The notes beneath the pieces are model-generated. The model was not told the origin of the DNA. It made no database searches and was given only the letters and a program-made list of their open reading frames with translations. Of a stretch of 64,000 bases of DNA, positions 12,382 through 22,915 are shown in pieces. The DNA is from Halicephalobus mephisto (Eukaryota; Nematoda; Chromadorea; Rhabditida; Panagrolaimidae): positions 372,001 to 436,000 of the forward strand of contig SWDT01000003.1 in the NCBI GenBank assembly GCA_009193035.1, read 5' to 3'. The translations under genes were made by a program, and so were the position numbers. Each line of letters begins with the position of its first letter. Within the stretch, counting starts at the first letter, position 1.

Positions 12382-12387
12382 AATAAA
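12382..12387 (+). terminator. AATAAA poly(A) signal of the phosphatase gene
   Basis: AATAAA lies 65 bases after the phosphatase stop and one base before the stop codon of the opposing deubiquitinase gene. Cleavage 10-20 bases further on would fall inside the last exon of that gene, so the two 3' ends probably overlap. Confidence 0.65.
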
Positions 12388-12388
12388 T

Positions 12389-14009
12389 TCATATGACTAA
12401 TTTCCTTATGTCAGGGGTTTTTTGGAAAAATAACATGGTTATTTTGTCCTTGGGAATGGTCTCGAATGAGATCGTGGAGAATTCTGCGTCATCGAAGAGA
12501 TACCATGATTGTCTGGTTTTAGTGATGGCATAGTAGTGACCTCCTTTGGCGTCTCCTGAATGACATATGACTCCGATCAGTTCGTAGTTCAATCCGGCCG
12601 GGAAATCTAGATGATTTAAGTTCTCTCGTTCGAATTGACCCATATATTCATCAACATCCACCAGAATCGTAGATTTCTTACTGTTGACTTCCGTTAACCG
12701 TTGGATTTCTAGAACCAGAATCTCGGGAAATCTGTTCATTTTTCTTTTTACACATGTTAATCCACGACATTGAGAGCATTCAAATCCTTCTGGATTGAAG
12801 AACCTGAAAAATAAATAAACCTACGTATATATTGTAAAAAATCAGAAAAGAAAAATAAAAAAGGATATATAAAGACGAAGTTTTTAGAAAATTTTAGGAT
12901 TGTTAGAAAATGATTAGAAAGAAACGCGAGTGAGAACAGTGCGCGATGACTTTGGTAGGAATTACCAGAATTGCCATTTTTACTTTTATTCGCCCTCGCA
13001 TAGATAGCCAAAAATGGCAAGAAATCAAATTACCGGCAAAAGAAAACAGGAAAAAAGAACGAACGCGCACTAGCTTTGGTAAAATCACCAGTTTTACCAA
13101 TTATTCATTCCACTCGCCCTCGCGCGGGAATTCAAAAATTCCGAAAAACTACATTTTATTTTTTCTAAAATAATGGTGATTTTTTATCTAAAAAATTAAA
13201 TATAAACACTTACTGAGAATCCAAGAGTTCATAGACGCCAATTCTGTGGGTAACTTGATGAAGAGAAATTTTTATCGTTGAATGTCTGATGATTTTTTTT
13301 ATTTCTTTATTTCCACATTTTGAACAAGAAATTTCTTCCAAGAACGAATATCCGAAGCACTTCATCGAGACACAATCCGACGATTCACACGAGCAAATTT
13401 TGTTTATTATGTTTGTGAAAATTTCGGAAGCGTCGTGTTGGTTGTTGTCCCTGATGCCTAAGGCGTCGAAAACCAGATGACCGTCCAGGTCGGGACTTTT
13501 CGATGATTCATAGCACCGTAGGAAATTCAATAATATTTCATTAAATTCTTTAATTTTTTTAAGATTTAATTCGAAAATTAAATTTTTAAATCTTACAGTA
13601 CACTGTAAAACGGAATTCAAATAACAAGAATTTCCTAAATTTCTTAATCCACGAATTTTCGGAGGAATTTCGATAAATTTCATATTTGAAAAAGTTTTAC
13701 ATTTGAAACAAATTATTTTTTTGGATTTTAGGCTAAAAATAAACGGAAAATTTTCATGTTTTCGGTCTACTGTAGTTGGTTTTTTGTGGTTTTTCATGTG
13801 GTCAGAACAGAAAGTCTGTCCACAAGGAAGACAGATATACCGTAATTTGAAAGACGAAAAACAATTTTTTGAGGTACATGGACGAAAAAACTGAAATTTT
13901 AAATTTTATTTTTTGATTAAAACAAAAAACTCACTGAAAATTTCTTATTTAAAATCACAGAAACCTGGGCATTAATCTCGTCTGAGAAGTGCTTACACGT
14001 AAAAGCCAT
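12389..14009 (-). CDS. ubiquitin-specific protease (USP) with N-terminal ZnF-UBP
   Basis: Cysteine protease that removes ubiquitin from proteins. Exons 14009-13935, 13890-13214 and 12803-12389 give 388 residues. The N-terminal zinc finger starts with MAFTCKHFSDEI (CxH pair) and continues through CTSKNC, the CLPCGQTFCSDHMKNH cluster and ICFKC. The Cys box is GLRNLGNSCYLNSVLQ. A CxxC zinc ribbon follows (ISCSKCGN, then FECSQCRG). The His box is GDAKGGHYYAI, with an FDD acidic pair after it. Domain order fits the USP3/USP22/USP44 group, which includes histone H2A/H2B deubiquitinases, but at 388 residues it is short and I cannot name the orthologue. The large intron between exons 2 and 3 carries the inverted partner of the repeat at 10626. 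A TTTTTTACAG acceptor sits four bases before the ATG. Confidence 0.88.
12842..13140 (+). repeat. dispersed repeat in a USP intron
   Basis: It starts with GGATATATAAAGACGAAG, contains AGAAACGCGAGTGAGAACAG and ends CGCCCTCGCGCGGGAATTC. It belongs to the family found in many introns of the window; its closest relative is the inverted copy at 10743-10919. Confidence 0.8.
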
Positions 14010-14016
14010 ATTACTG
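14010..14016 (-). promoter_or_regulatory. predicted trans-splice acceptor of the USP gene
   Basis: On the minus strand TTTTTTACAG ends at 14014, leaving a four-base leader TAAT before the ATG at 14009. Nematode spliced-leader acceptors typically lie this close to the start. Inferred from sequence only. Confidence 0.55.
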
Positions 14017-14118
14017 TAAAAAATTAAAATTAGTGTTTTTATGTAATTTCAAAATTTCGAATTTTTTATACAAATTAAAAATTATTGTAAAATTTTCTCG
14101 GTGCGAAAATAAAAACTT

Positions 14119-14599
14119 TAGGATTGTTCGGAAGGACAAAAAAGAGCGAGTCGGTTTCGATAAAGATTACCAGATTTACCATTTTTTCCTTTTTCACTTT
14201 CTCAGCACGATTGAAGATTTTAGAAAATCATGATATTATAGATTATTAAAAATCTAAATTAAAAAAATTATTCAATAGGAAAGTGGGATTTCGTAGAAAA
14301 TTGTAAAATTTAAGTAAAAAAGAAGAACGCGAGTGAGAACAGAACAAGGCGGTTTTTTTACCAAAATTACCAGTTTTACTATTTTTCCACCTCCACTCGC
14401 TCTTGCGCGGGAATTCAAAAATCATAATATTATAAATTATTAAAAACTAAAATGAAAAAAGTTACCTCGACACGAAAGTCTAGATTTTTTGGAAATTTGC
14501 AAAATTTAGGTAAAAAAACAAGGCGGTTTTTTTTTACCAAAATTACCAGTTTTACCGTTTTTCCACTTCCACTCGCTCTTGCGCGGGAATTCAAAAATT
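14119..14599. repeat. dispersed repeat block, nearly duplicated at 24147-24638
   Basis: This fills most of the gap between the USP and DNJ-20 genes. It starts GGATTGTTCGGAAGGACAAA, includes AACGCGAGTGAGAACAGAAC and CCACTCGCTCTTGCGCGGG, and has an internal partial duplication. The same arrangement with few changes occurs at about 24147-24638, ten kilobases away in the same orientation. The rest of 14600-14908 is AT-rich with no feature I can name. Confidence 0.8.
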
Positions 14600-14908
14600 A
14601 AAAATCACTTTTTGAAATTCTACCACTTACAACCTACAGTACTAACAATAAAATAAGGTCTAATAAATAAAAATAAATTATTTAATAAATTACTTGGATT
14701 TATGTAACCATAAAAAACCCAAAAAATCCAATAAAAATTATTATTCAACCGTAATCTAAAAAGGCAAGTAAAATATTATTCATTAAAAAAATAAAAATCA
14801 ATTAGTTATTAACAAAAATCACTTTTTTGAAACTTGCAGTAGAAACTGAAAGAATCGACAACCTTCCCGCATTCTCGAATGGATATCACAGATAAATGAG
14901 GCTCGAGT

Positions 14909-16898
14909 CTAGTATCCCTGGAGGCCGTTGTAGGTCTTGGGTTGGAATTCGGATTGCTTCAGAAGAGCGGCTACGGCTTCTTTTTCCTCTTCTGTTAATT
15001 CGCCTCTGGGGAACTCCACATCGAACGTGATATAGAGGATACCTTTTTCGTTATTGTTCGTCATGGATGGCATTCCTTCGTCCTTCTTCCGGATTCTAGC
15101 CCCAGGCCATGTGATTTTATCCCTCACAACCTCGACTTTATGGCCATCTAAGTGAGTAATTTCCGTCTTGAACCCAGTTAAGGCTTGTTGAAGAGAGATC
15201 GTGATATTAGTATAGAGATCCATTCCTCGTCTTTCAAAAATCTTGTGTTTTTCAACTCGAACAACAAATTGCAAATCCCCAGGTTCACCTTCAATATGAG
15301 GTTCGCCTTCGCCCGAAAAGCTGATCGCCTGTCCGTCGTCAGCTCCAACTTCGATTTCGATCTAAAATTAAAAATTAAAAAATACCGTCACAATTTTTGA
15401 TTAAAATTCTTCTAAAAACTCCCAAGTCGTCACAAATATCATTTTTCCATAATTTCGGATATTTTTGAGTTTCAATTTCCTCCAAAATGCAAAAAAAGTG
15501 AATTAACTTAATTTTTGACTTTTTATAAATAAAAAATTTGGCTAATTATTGAATTTTTGCAAAATATAATGAAAATCAAAAAGAATATTTAACTTTTACG
15601 TAAAAATTGAAACTTTTCTACGTGATTTTCGGATTATTTTTAATATAATAAAATATCAAAAGTAATATTTAAATTTTACATAAAAACTGAAGTACTTTGA
15701 CAATTCTTTAAAAATTATTTTTAACATAATGAAATATCAAAAGGAGTATTTAAATTTTATATATAAATTGAAGTACTTTGATAATTCTTTAAAAATCATT
15801 TTTAATATAATGAAAATTAAAAAGAATATTTAAATTTTACGTAAAAATTGAAACTTTTTTACGTGATTTTCGGATTATTTTTAATATAATGGAAATATTT
15901 GGAATAATTATTGAAATTTTGCAAATACTTACATTTAGAACTTTGTTCTCCGTCACCAGTTTGACGTTGGGGCAGTCGTCACAGACTTGGACCTGGAACA
16001 TTTGGAAACGGCCTGCGGAAAGCTGTTGAGTTCTCATTTCGTGTCGACAATTGCACTTCCTTGTTCCTGATGTTTCTTTATAAACCGATTTTTTTCTCTT
16101 GATTTCGATGAAATTTCCATTATAAACTTCCTCCAACGACACCCAGAGATCTATCGTCACATCTGCTCCTCTGGGAATCTCGGGATCATCGTCATGACCA
16201 CCACCAAAGAAATCGCCGAAGAAACTGGAAAAAGGGTCGTGTCCTCCGCCGCCGTGATCCGACATCTTTTTGACTCCTTCTTCTCCGCTTCTATCGTATA
16301 TTTTTCGTTTCTCTGAGTCACTAAGTATCTAAAAAGCGAAATCAATACATAAACCAAAATTCATATGCAAAGCTGAACTGATACATGAAATAAGATCCAT
16401 ACATGCAGTAAATTTGATATATCAAACTAAATTCATATATGAAATTGAATCCATATATAAAAACAGATTAATAAGTGAACCAAAATCGCTCCAGAGTGAA
16501 ATTCATATATGAAATTGAATCCATATATAAAAATAGATTAATAAGTGAAGCAAAATCGTTCCAGAGTGGAATTCATATATGAAATTGAATCCATATATAA
16601 AAACTGATCGATAAGTGAAGCAAAATCATTCCAGAGTGGAATTCATATATGAAAACTCAAAACCAACCTCATAAGCAGCACTTAAGTCTTGGAATTTCTC
16701 CTGTGCAATCGGATCGTCTTGATTTCGATCAGGATGAAGCTCTTTGGCGAGTTTACGGTAGGCTTTTTTGATTTGATTCAAGTTGGCATTCCTGGGTACT
16801 CCGAGAATTTTGTAAAAGTCCCGTCCACAAAGTACAATCACCATCAAATTTGAGACTATCGCCAGTAGTAGGCATAATGAAGTCCAATTGAGCTTCAT
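14909..16898 (-). CDS. dnj-20: DNJ-20/DNAJB11 (ERdj3), ER-lumenal HSP40 co-chaperone
   Basis: Binds unfolded proteins in the ER lumen and passes them to BiP by stimulating its ATPase. Exons 16898-16668, 16328-15933 and 15361-14909 give 359 residues, the usual size of DNAJB11. A signal peptide ([20 protein letters not shown]) is followed by the J domain starting [20 protein letters not shown] with the HPD motif in [11 protein letters not shown]. The Gly/Phe-rich linker is [18 protein letters not shown]. The substrate domain has the short four-Cys insert (KCNCRHEM and VCDDC) characteristic of DNAJB11. The end TYNGLQGY replaces a KDEL signal, as in other ERdj3 proteins. The gene is divergent from the glucosidase II beta gene. 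Intron 1 carries a 70-base tandem repeat. Confidence 0.95.
16431..16660. repeat. 70-base tandem repeat in dnj-20 intron 1
   Basis: Units starting ATTCATATATGAAATTGAAT occur at 16431, 16501, 16571 and 16641, so the period is exactly 70. The last, partial copy ends only a few bases from the splice donor at 16667. Each unit also contains ATAAGTGAAGCAAAATCGTT. Copies differ at only a few positions. Confidence 0.9.
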
Positions 16899-17472
16899 TT
16901 ACTAAAAAATACAATTTTCAACAATATAAAAATTTAAAATATATAAAAATACAAATTACGAAATTTTCGATAATTAAAATTTAAAAATCCGATAAAAATG
17001 GCAAAAATGGCAGAAATACAACCAAGGAAACCTCTCAATCAAAAATAAAGCCGATAGCCATTTATAGAAACAATTTATTTGGCAAATCTTAACCAAACAT
17101 TCTCAAAAAATAAAAATGGTAAAGCAGGGCAGACAGAAATTATCATTGACAAAAAATAGGATGAAGATAAAAATTTTCGAGAATATTTGGCAACGTCATT
17201 TCTAAACCTACAAATCAAACAAAACTGACAAAATGTAAACCGACAAACAATGTTTCTCATAGGGAAAAAGGTCAGCAAATCGGGCATTCGGAAAGAATAT
17301 CTGGCAAGAGAACGGCCAAATTTGCCGAATTGGAATCAGCAAAAATGGGGCAAAGTGGAAAAGCTACGTAGACAAGAGAGCGGTCCTGCAGCGAAAAGTG
17401 ACACGTAGATCGTCCATCCAAAAAGGAGTATCTGGCGAGGTATTATTTTTATCAACAAAAATTTCGTCAAAA
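16899..17472. promoter_or_regulatory. divergent promoter region between dnj-20 and glucosidase II beta
   Basis: The two start codons are 574 bases apart on opposite strands. On the dnj-20 side a TTTTTTAG acceptor lies three bases before its ATG (16904-16902). The region holds two ACGT-core motifs that resemble unfolded-protein-response elements: TGACGTTG on the minus strand around 17191-17198, and GTGACACGTAG at 17399-17409. Sharing a promoter would make sense for two ER folding genes, but neither motif is a perfect match to TGACGTGG. Confidence 0.45.
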
Positions 17473-19390
17473 ATGAAAAAGTCAATTCTCGTTTTCATAT
17501 TACTTACTACTTTAATCAATGTCGGATCCGCTGAAGAGGATCACGGATACGGAAATCGTCCCAGAGGAGTGCCTTTGTCGAGTGAGTTGGAACTTTGATT
17601 TTTGAAATTGATTGGATTTTCAGAAGCGGCTCTTTATCTGGAAAAAGACGAATTTGAATGTCTCGATGGAAGTCAGAAGATCCCATATGAACGAGTAAAC
17701 GACGACTACTGTGACTGCGAGGACGGCAGCGACGAACCCGGGACTTCCGCCTGTCTCAATGGCCGATTCCACTGCATCAATTTAGGCCACAAGCCCATGG
17801 ATATCTACTCTTCCAGAGTCAACGACTACATCTGCGGTAATTTCCATATATAAACCCGTTAAATTTCATGTATAAATTCCACAATTTTCCAGATTGCTGT
17901 GATGGAAGCGACGAATGGGATTCTGGAGTCCAATGTCCGAATCTCTGTTCTCAGATGGGTGCTCAAGCAAGAAAGGAAGCTGAGGAATACCGTAAGACTG
18001 TGGTTGCGGGATTCAAGAAGAGATCAGAGCTGGCCAAAGAAGGCGAGAAATTGGTCAAAGAAAAAACCGGAGGAGTCGATCAACTCAAAAAAGAATTAGA
18101 GGAACTTCAGCCTTTGAAGACTGCTGCTGAAACGAAGAAGAATGAAGCGGAAGAGAAGGAGAGGGAAGCTAAGGAGGCTGAGGATAAAGCTTGGGAAGAG
18201 AAACGAAATGAACTGAGAAAAGCCGCTGCTCAAGCACTCTTCGCTAAACTCGATTCTGATGGGGATAACAAGTAAGTTTCATCATTTTATGCAAAAATTT
18301 ACTACAACATAAAAGAAAATGTTTTTGGAATTTTTAAATCCCCACGCAAGAGCGAGTGACGGTAAAAATGACAATTTTGGAAGATCTTACCAAACTGATT
18401 ATTCTCTCGCATTCTTTTCCTATTCATAATAATCCTAAAATTACTTAAAAACCTCCGACTTTCGCGTTGAAATAATTCCATAAAATCTTTCATTCTTAAT
18501 TTTTATAATAATTTTTATCATTGTTTTCTAGGCTTACAATCGAAGATTTCAAAAAAATCACCGAATTCGACAATAACAACAACGGAGAGATATCCGAGGA
18601 TGAAGCGAAAAGTTACTTGGCCGGAGAAGAGGAACTCAACTTTGATTCCTTCTTCGAGAAATCCTTCGATGATATTCGACGAATGTTGAAATCAAAGGAA
18701 TCTATTGAAGAGAAGAAGGAAACTTCAGAAGAACAGAAATCCGAAAAAGACGACAATCTAGACGACGATGAACTTGAAGATGATTATTCTGCTCCTTCAG
18801 AACCTCAACAGAATCAAGAACTCTGGGAAATACGTCCTCCTTATTCTGAATACACCCAGAAGTTCATCGATGGTGAATATTTCTTAAGTTTTTATATAAG
18901 TTTGTAATTTTCAGAAGCAACTCAAGCTCGAAATGAGTTCAACGAAGTCCTCAGGAAAGTTAATGAGTTAGAAAATAATGTCAGAGAAGCTGAGCACTTT
19001 GTTGAATTCGATTACGGTCCTGATCATGCTTGGGCTGCCCTAAAGGGTCAGTGCTTCGAGCTCAACGAGAATCAGTATACTTATAAGCTTTGCGTCTTTG
19101 ATAGAACTACACAAAAAGATCGCAATGGCCATCATGACGTTTCCCTCGGGTATTGGAGTAATTGGTCTGGACCGGAATCTGACAAGTACTCTGCGCAAAA
19201 TTACGACAAAGGCCAAAGTTGTTGGAACGGACCTGAAAGATCTACTCAGGTCGAAATCAAGTGTGGAGAAGAGACGAAACTTGTAGAAGCTTCTGAGCCT
19301 GCTAAATGTGAGTACAAGTTCGTTCTTGTCTCTCCTGCTGCTTGTCAGGATCCGGCTAAATTGGAAGAACAATATCATTCTGAACTGTGA
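17473..19390 (+). CDS. glucosidase II beta subunit (PRKCSH family)
   Basis: Regulatory subunit that keeps glucosidase II in the ER and presents N-glycans for trimming in the calnexin cycle. Exons 17473-17581, 17624-17836, 17893-18271, 18532-18872 and 18915-19390 give 505 residues. The order is: signal peptide MKKSILVFILLTTLINVGSA; two LDLa-like repeats (DDYCDCEDGSDEPGTSAC and CDCCDGSDEW); a charged coiled coil; two EF-hand loops (DSDGDNKLTIED and DNNNNGEISEDE); an acidic segment; and a mannose-6-phosphate receptor homology domain. The latter has GQCFEL, GYWSNWSGP, GQSCWNGPERSTQ, CGEET and CEYKF, so the Gln, Arg, Glu and Tyr mannose ligands appear present. The protein ends in HSEL instead of the usual HDEL. 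I start at 17473 because the signal peptide begins there; an in-frame ATG at 17398 would add 25 residues before it. Confidence 0.95.
18320..18480 (-). repeat. dispersed intronic repeat
   Basis: This short, diverged member of the CGCGAGTGAGAACAG family lies in intron 3 of the glucosidase II beta gene. It runs from TAAATCCCCACGCAAGAGCG to CATAATAATCCTAAAATTAC. Confidence 0.6.
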
Positions 19391-19415
19391 AAAAAAAAAT
19401 TCAGAATCTTTGTTA

Positions 19416-19421
19416 AATAAA
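19416..19421 (+). terminator. AATAAA poly(A) signal of glucosidase II beta
   Basis: AATAAA lies 26 bases after the stop and 20 bases before the stop of the convergent transporter gene, so the transcript ends probably overlap. Confidence 0.65.
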
Positions 19422-19440
19422 AATTTTTTCGGGAAATTAT

Positions 19441-22400
19441 TTACAATTGACGAGAAATCAAATTTTCGTCTTTCTGATCATCGAGATTGATGCTTAGTTT
19501 GTCGGCATCTGAGGAATCTGGATGAGAATCGAGGTCTGGATCGATTTCTGGAGGCTTAACCCCGAGTTTGGAACAAATGGCCTCGACTATGCCACATCCG
19601 AAACCGTCCCCGCAGACGTTGACACAGGTTCTCAGTCTGTCTCTTAAAGAAATTTTTGTATAAGTATACTGTAATTAACTAACAATAACCAATCAACAGC
19701 GACGATGAGGGATATGTCTTCGGTAGGAAGTCCGACTGCTCCAAGTACCATGAGCATGGTTACTAGACCGGCAGAAGGTATGGAAGCTGCACCGACAGAA
19801 GCTAATATTGCTGTTACACTTAATTTTGAAATTTGTAAGTAATTGGAATTTTTAAATAGTTACCAAATGATGATTAAATGTCCGAAATTGAGGTCTCGTC
19901 CATTCAGTTGGGCAATGAAAATTGTTGCAACGGCTTCGTACAGGGCAGTTCCGTCCATCTGAATACGGTAATTAATGATGAAATTAAAAATGAATATTTT
20001 TGTGGAATTTTGTAGACACGAATTTTTGGAATTTAAAGTTACAAATGTTAATTCTAGAAAGTCGGAATTTTAAAATATTCCAAATTTTTACAAAATTCTG
20101 AAAATTTCGAAAAATCTACAATAAGTTTTTGGAATTTCTACAGAATCCTGGAAGTTCTCCAGAAGTCTTTTATGAACTTTTGGAGTTTACAGTATTCTGA
20201 AATTTTCAAAAGCTTCTACAGTATCTTAGAATTTCAGGGAATTTTTACAGTACCCTAAACTTCTAGAGTTTTCTACAGTATTCTGGAATTTTCGGAAGTT
20301 CCTACAGTACTCTAAACCTTTTCTAGAGTTTTCTACAGTATTTTAAAATTTCAGAGAATTTCTACAGTACCCTAAACCTTTTTTAGAGTTTTCTACAGTA
20401 TCCTAAGATTTTTGAAAGTTTCGAAACTTCCTACAAGATTCTGGAAAGTAAAAAAGTTAAAAAAAATTTTAACCACTTACGTTAACCGTGGCTCCTACGG
20501 GCAAAACGAACTTGGTGTAGATGGGGTTGACGTGGTTGTTCTGTTCGAGACACCTGAACGAGACCGGGAGGCTGGCGGCGCTGGAGGAGGTCCCCAGGGC
20601 CGTGGCTGCTGCTTGGATCATTCCTCTCAGGAATCGATAAGGATTTTTTCTTACAGTAATTAAATAAATAATAGGTATTGTAATAAATAAATGTATAACT
20701 AATCCAGCAATTACGGTAGCCATATATACACCAAGCATTTTTGCCGTTTCACCGATGTCTTTGATCGCTAGGATTTCTTTCGCGATGAGAGAAGCAATCC
20801 CGATCGGAGCGTACCACATTATCAAGATCACTATCCGAGTCACCACGACGTCCAGCGAAGTGAACAGCTTCCCCAGGGGCTCCGCCTCTTCCCCTATGGC
20901 ACTGATCATGATCCCAAGGACAATCTAAATAATCAAATTTAAAAAAAATTTTTTCAATAAATTTTAAAATTTTTATAAAATACTTTTTTACAGAATTTTC
21001 TCAACACGAATTTTTAAAAAGATCTTCTAGGAATTTCTACAGTATCTTAGTTTCTGAAAACTTCTACAATACCTAAAAATTTTCAAGAATTTCTACAGTA
21101 TCTTAGTTTCTGAAAATTCCTACAGTACCCTAAACTTCTAAAAGCTTTTACAGTACCTAAAAATTTACGAAGATTTCTACAGTATCCTAAATTTTCGAAA
21201 ATTTCTACGGTATTCCACAATTTACAAAAATTTCTACAGTATCTTAGTTTTCAAAAATTCCTACAGTACCCTAAACTTCTAAGAGCTTTTACCTAAAAAT
21301 TTTCGAAAATTTCTACAGTATTCCACAATTTACAAAAATTTTTACAGTACCTAAAAATTTTCAAGAATTTTACAGTATCTTAGTTTTCAAAAATTCCTAC
21401 AGTATTCTGAAATTTTTCCAGAAGCTTTTTTGTAATTTTTGTAAAAATTGAGAATTTTAGAAAGTTTTGGGAAACCGAAATAATTAATTATGAAATTGTT
21501 TAAATATAAAATTAATAAACTTACACAAAAAACGATTATTCCGAGGACGTTGATTCCGTCCGAAAATTCGAGTTTTTTCACGAATTCCGTCGAATTTTTT
21601 TCATCATCGATTTTTTCGACGTAGACCGTCTGAAGTTGGGAAAACATGGTCCTTATAATATTTTCAGGAAACATATTTCTAAAATTTAATTTTTAAAATA
21701 AAATTTTTTTAAAATTTTTAAAATTTATTTTTTTTTAATTTTAGAATAAAATTTTTTTTTTAATTTTAAAATTTTATTTTTTTTAAATTTTAAAATAAAA
21801 TTTTTTTTAAATTTTTAAAATTTATTTTTTTTTAATTTTAGAATAAAATTTTTTTTTAATTTTAAAATTTTATTTTTTTTTATTTTAATTTTTAAAATTT
21901 TATTTTTTTTATCTTAAAATTTATTTTTTTTTTATTTTAAAATAAAATTTTTTTAAATTTTTAAATTTTATTTTTTTTTTATTTTAAAATAAAAATTTTT
22001 CGTTAAATTTAAAATTTAAAAAACCTGATTAAATCCAAAATTTTGTCGAGGGTGTTCACGTTTTTGTCTTCCACGTTTCCTACTGTAGCTGATTTGTGTT
22101 TTATTTCTGGATTTCCGGGATGAATAATCAGAACTAGGATAATTCCGGTGATGACACTTAAGACCAAAGTCAAAAAATAATATCCGAACGCAACAGCCCC
22201 GATTTTTCCGCTTTGTTTCGTGTCGATTTGGGACAATCCGCTGATCAAACTGGCGGCGATCAGAGGCAAAATCATCATTTTTAACATGTTCATCAATATT
22301 GCCCCAGGGAACCCTATTAGTTCGATCGCTCTTTGGCTCGGATTTGCCGACCTCAATCCGAACCCTATGGCTATTCCTGCGAAAACTCCAAAAATCGTCG

Positions 22401-22494
22401 CCAAAAGTTGAGCATTCGTTTTTAAAAAACTTCGAAATCCGGATTTTGAAAATCTCGGTCGTTTTTTCATCAAGTCCTTCAATTTCATCTTCAT
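19441..22494 (-). CDS. SLC1 excitatory amino acid (glutamate) transporter, GLT family
   Basis: Sodium-coupled uptake of glutamate or aspartate across the plasma membrane. Exons 22494-22025, 21678-21525, 20924-20481, 19958-19864, 19818-19684 and 19642-19441 give 499 residues. Hallmarks are the early helices ([20 protein letters not shown]), a variable extracellular loop after [12 protein letters not shown], the HP1 serine-rich loop [12 protein letters not shown], the TM7 motif [10 protein letters not shown], the HP2 region [15 protein letters not shown], and the TM8 segment [18 protein letters not shown]. Joining exons 5 and 6 requires donor TATT|GTTAGT; an alternative GTTATT donor four bases earlier would give a stop. 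The cytoplasmic tail is acidic and Ser-rich. A TTATTATCAG acceptor 27 bases upstream of the ATG suggests trans-splicing. Which glt paralogue it is cannot be said. Confidence 0.93.
20090..20460. repeat. CTACAGTA-rich low-complexity repeat in a transporter intron
   Basis: Short units of 30-40 bases combine TTTCTACAGTA with CCTAAACTT or TCTGGAATT. They fill the intron between exons 3 and 4. Similar units at about 21020-21415 fill the preceding intron. Confidence 0.7.
21020..21415. repeat. CTACAGTA-rich low-complexity repeat in a transporter intron
   Basis: This belongs to the same family as 20090-20460: TTTCTACAGTATCTTAGTTT alternates with CTACAGTACCCTAAACTTCT and CTAAAAATTTTCAAGAATTT. Confidence 0.7.
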
Positions 22495-22521
22495 CTTCGG
22501 AATCGACAGTCGTTCAAATCG

Positions 22522-22524
22522 CTG
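22522..22524 (-). promoter_or_regulatory. predicted trans-splice acceptor of the glutamate transporter
   Basis: On the minus strand TTATTATCAG is followed by 27 bases and then the ATG at 22494. No in-frame ATG precedes it in the leader. It could also be an ordinary acceptor from a distant non-coding exon. Confidence 0.45.
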
Positions 22525-22544
22525 ATAATAAATTATATTAAAAA

Positions 22545-22915
22545 AGTTAAAAATTAATAATTTTCAAAAAACGGTCCCAACGCGAAAATTTCCGAAATTT
22601 TAAATTTTAAGCATTTTCAAAATTTTTACAATTAAAAAAGTTAAAAATAAACAATTTTCAAAAAATGGTCCCGAAGCGAAAATTTCTAAAATTTTGAATT
22701 TTACTCATTTTCGAAATTTTTATAATTAAAAAAGTTAAAAATAAATAATTTTCAAAAAATGGTCCCAACGCGAAAATTTCTAAAATTTTGAATTTTAATC
22801 ATTTTCAAAATTTTTACAATTAAAAAAGTTAAAAATAAACAATTTTCAAAAAATGGTCCCGAAGCGAAAATTTCTAAAATTTTAAATTTTAATCATTTTC
22901 AAAATTTTTTAAAAT
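22545..22915. repeat. 94-base tandem repeat, four copies
   Basis: The unit contains AAAAAATGGTCCCGAAGCGA, then AAAATTTCTAAAATTTTGAA, CATTTTCAAAATTTTTACAA and TTAAAAAAGTTAAAAATAAA. Copies alternate between GTCCCGAAGCG and GTCCCAACGCG. The array lies directly upstream of the transporter gene. Confidence 0.85.

Noticed and set aside
14010..14908. Operon of the USP and DNJ-20 genes
   Set aside because: Same strand, but 900 bases apart with repeats between, and DNJ-20 is upstream with its own divergent promoter; no operon spacing.
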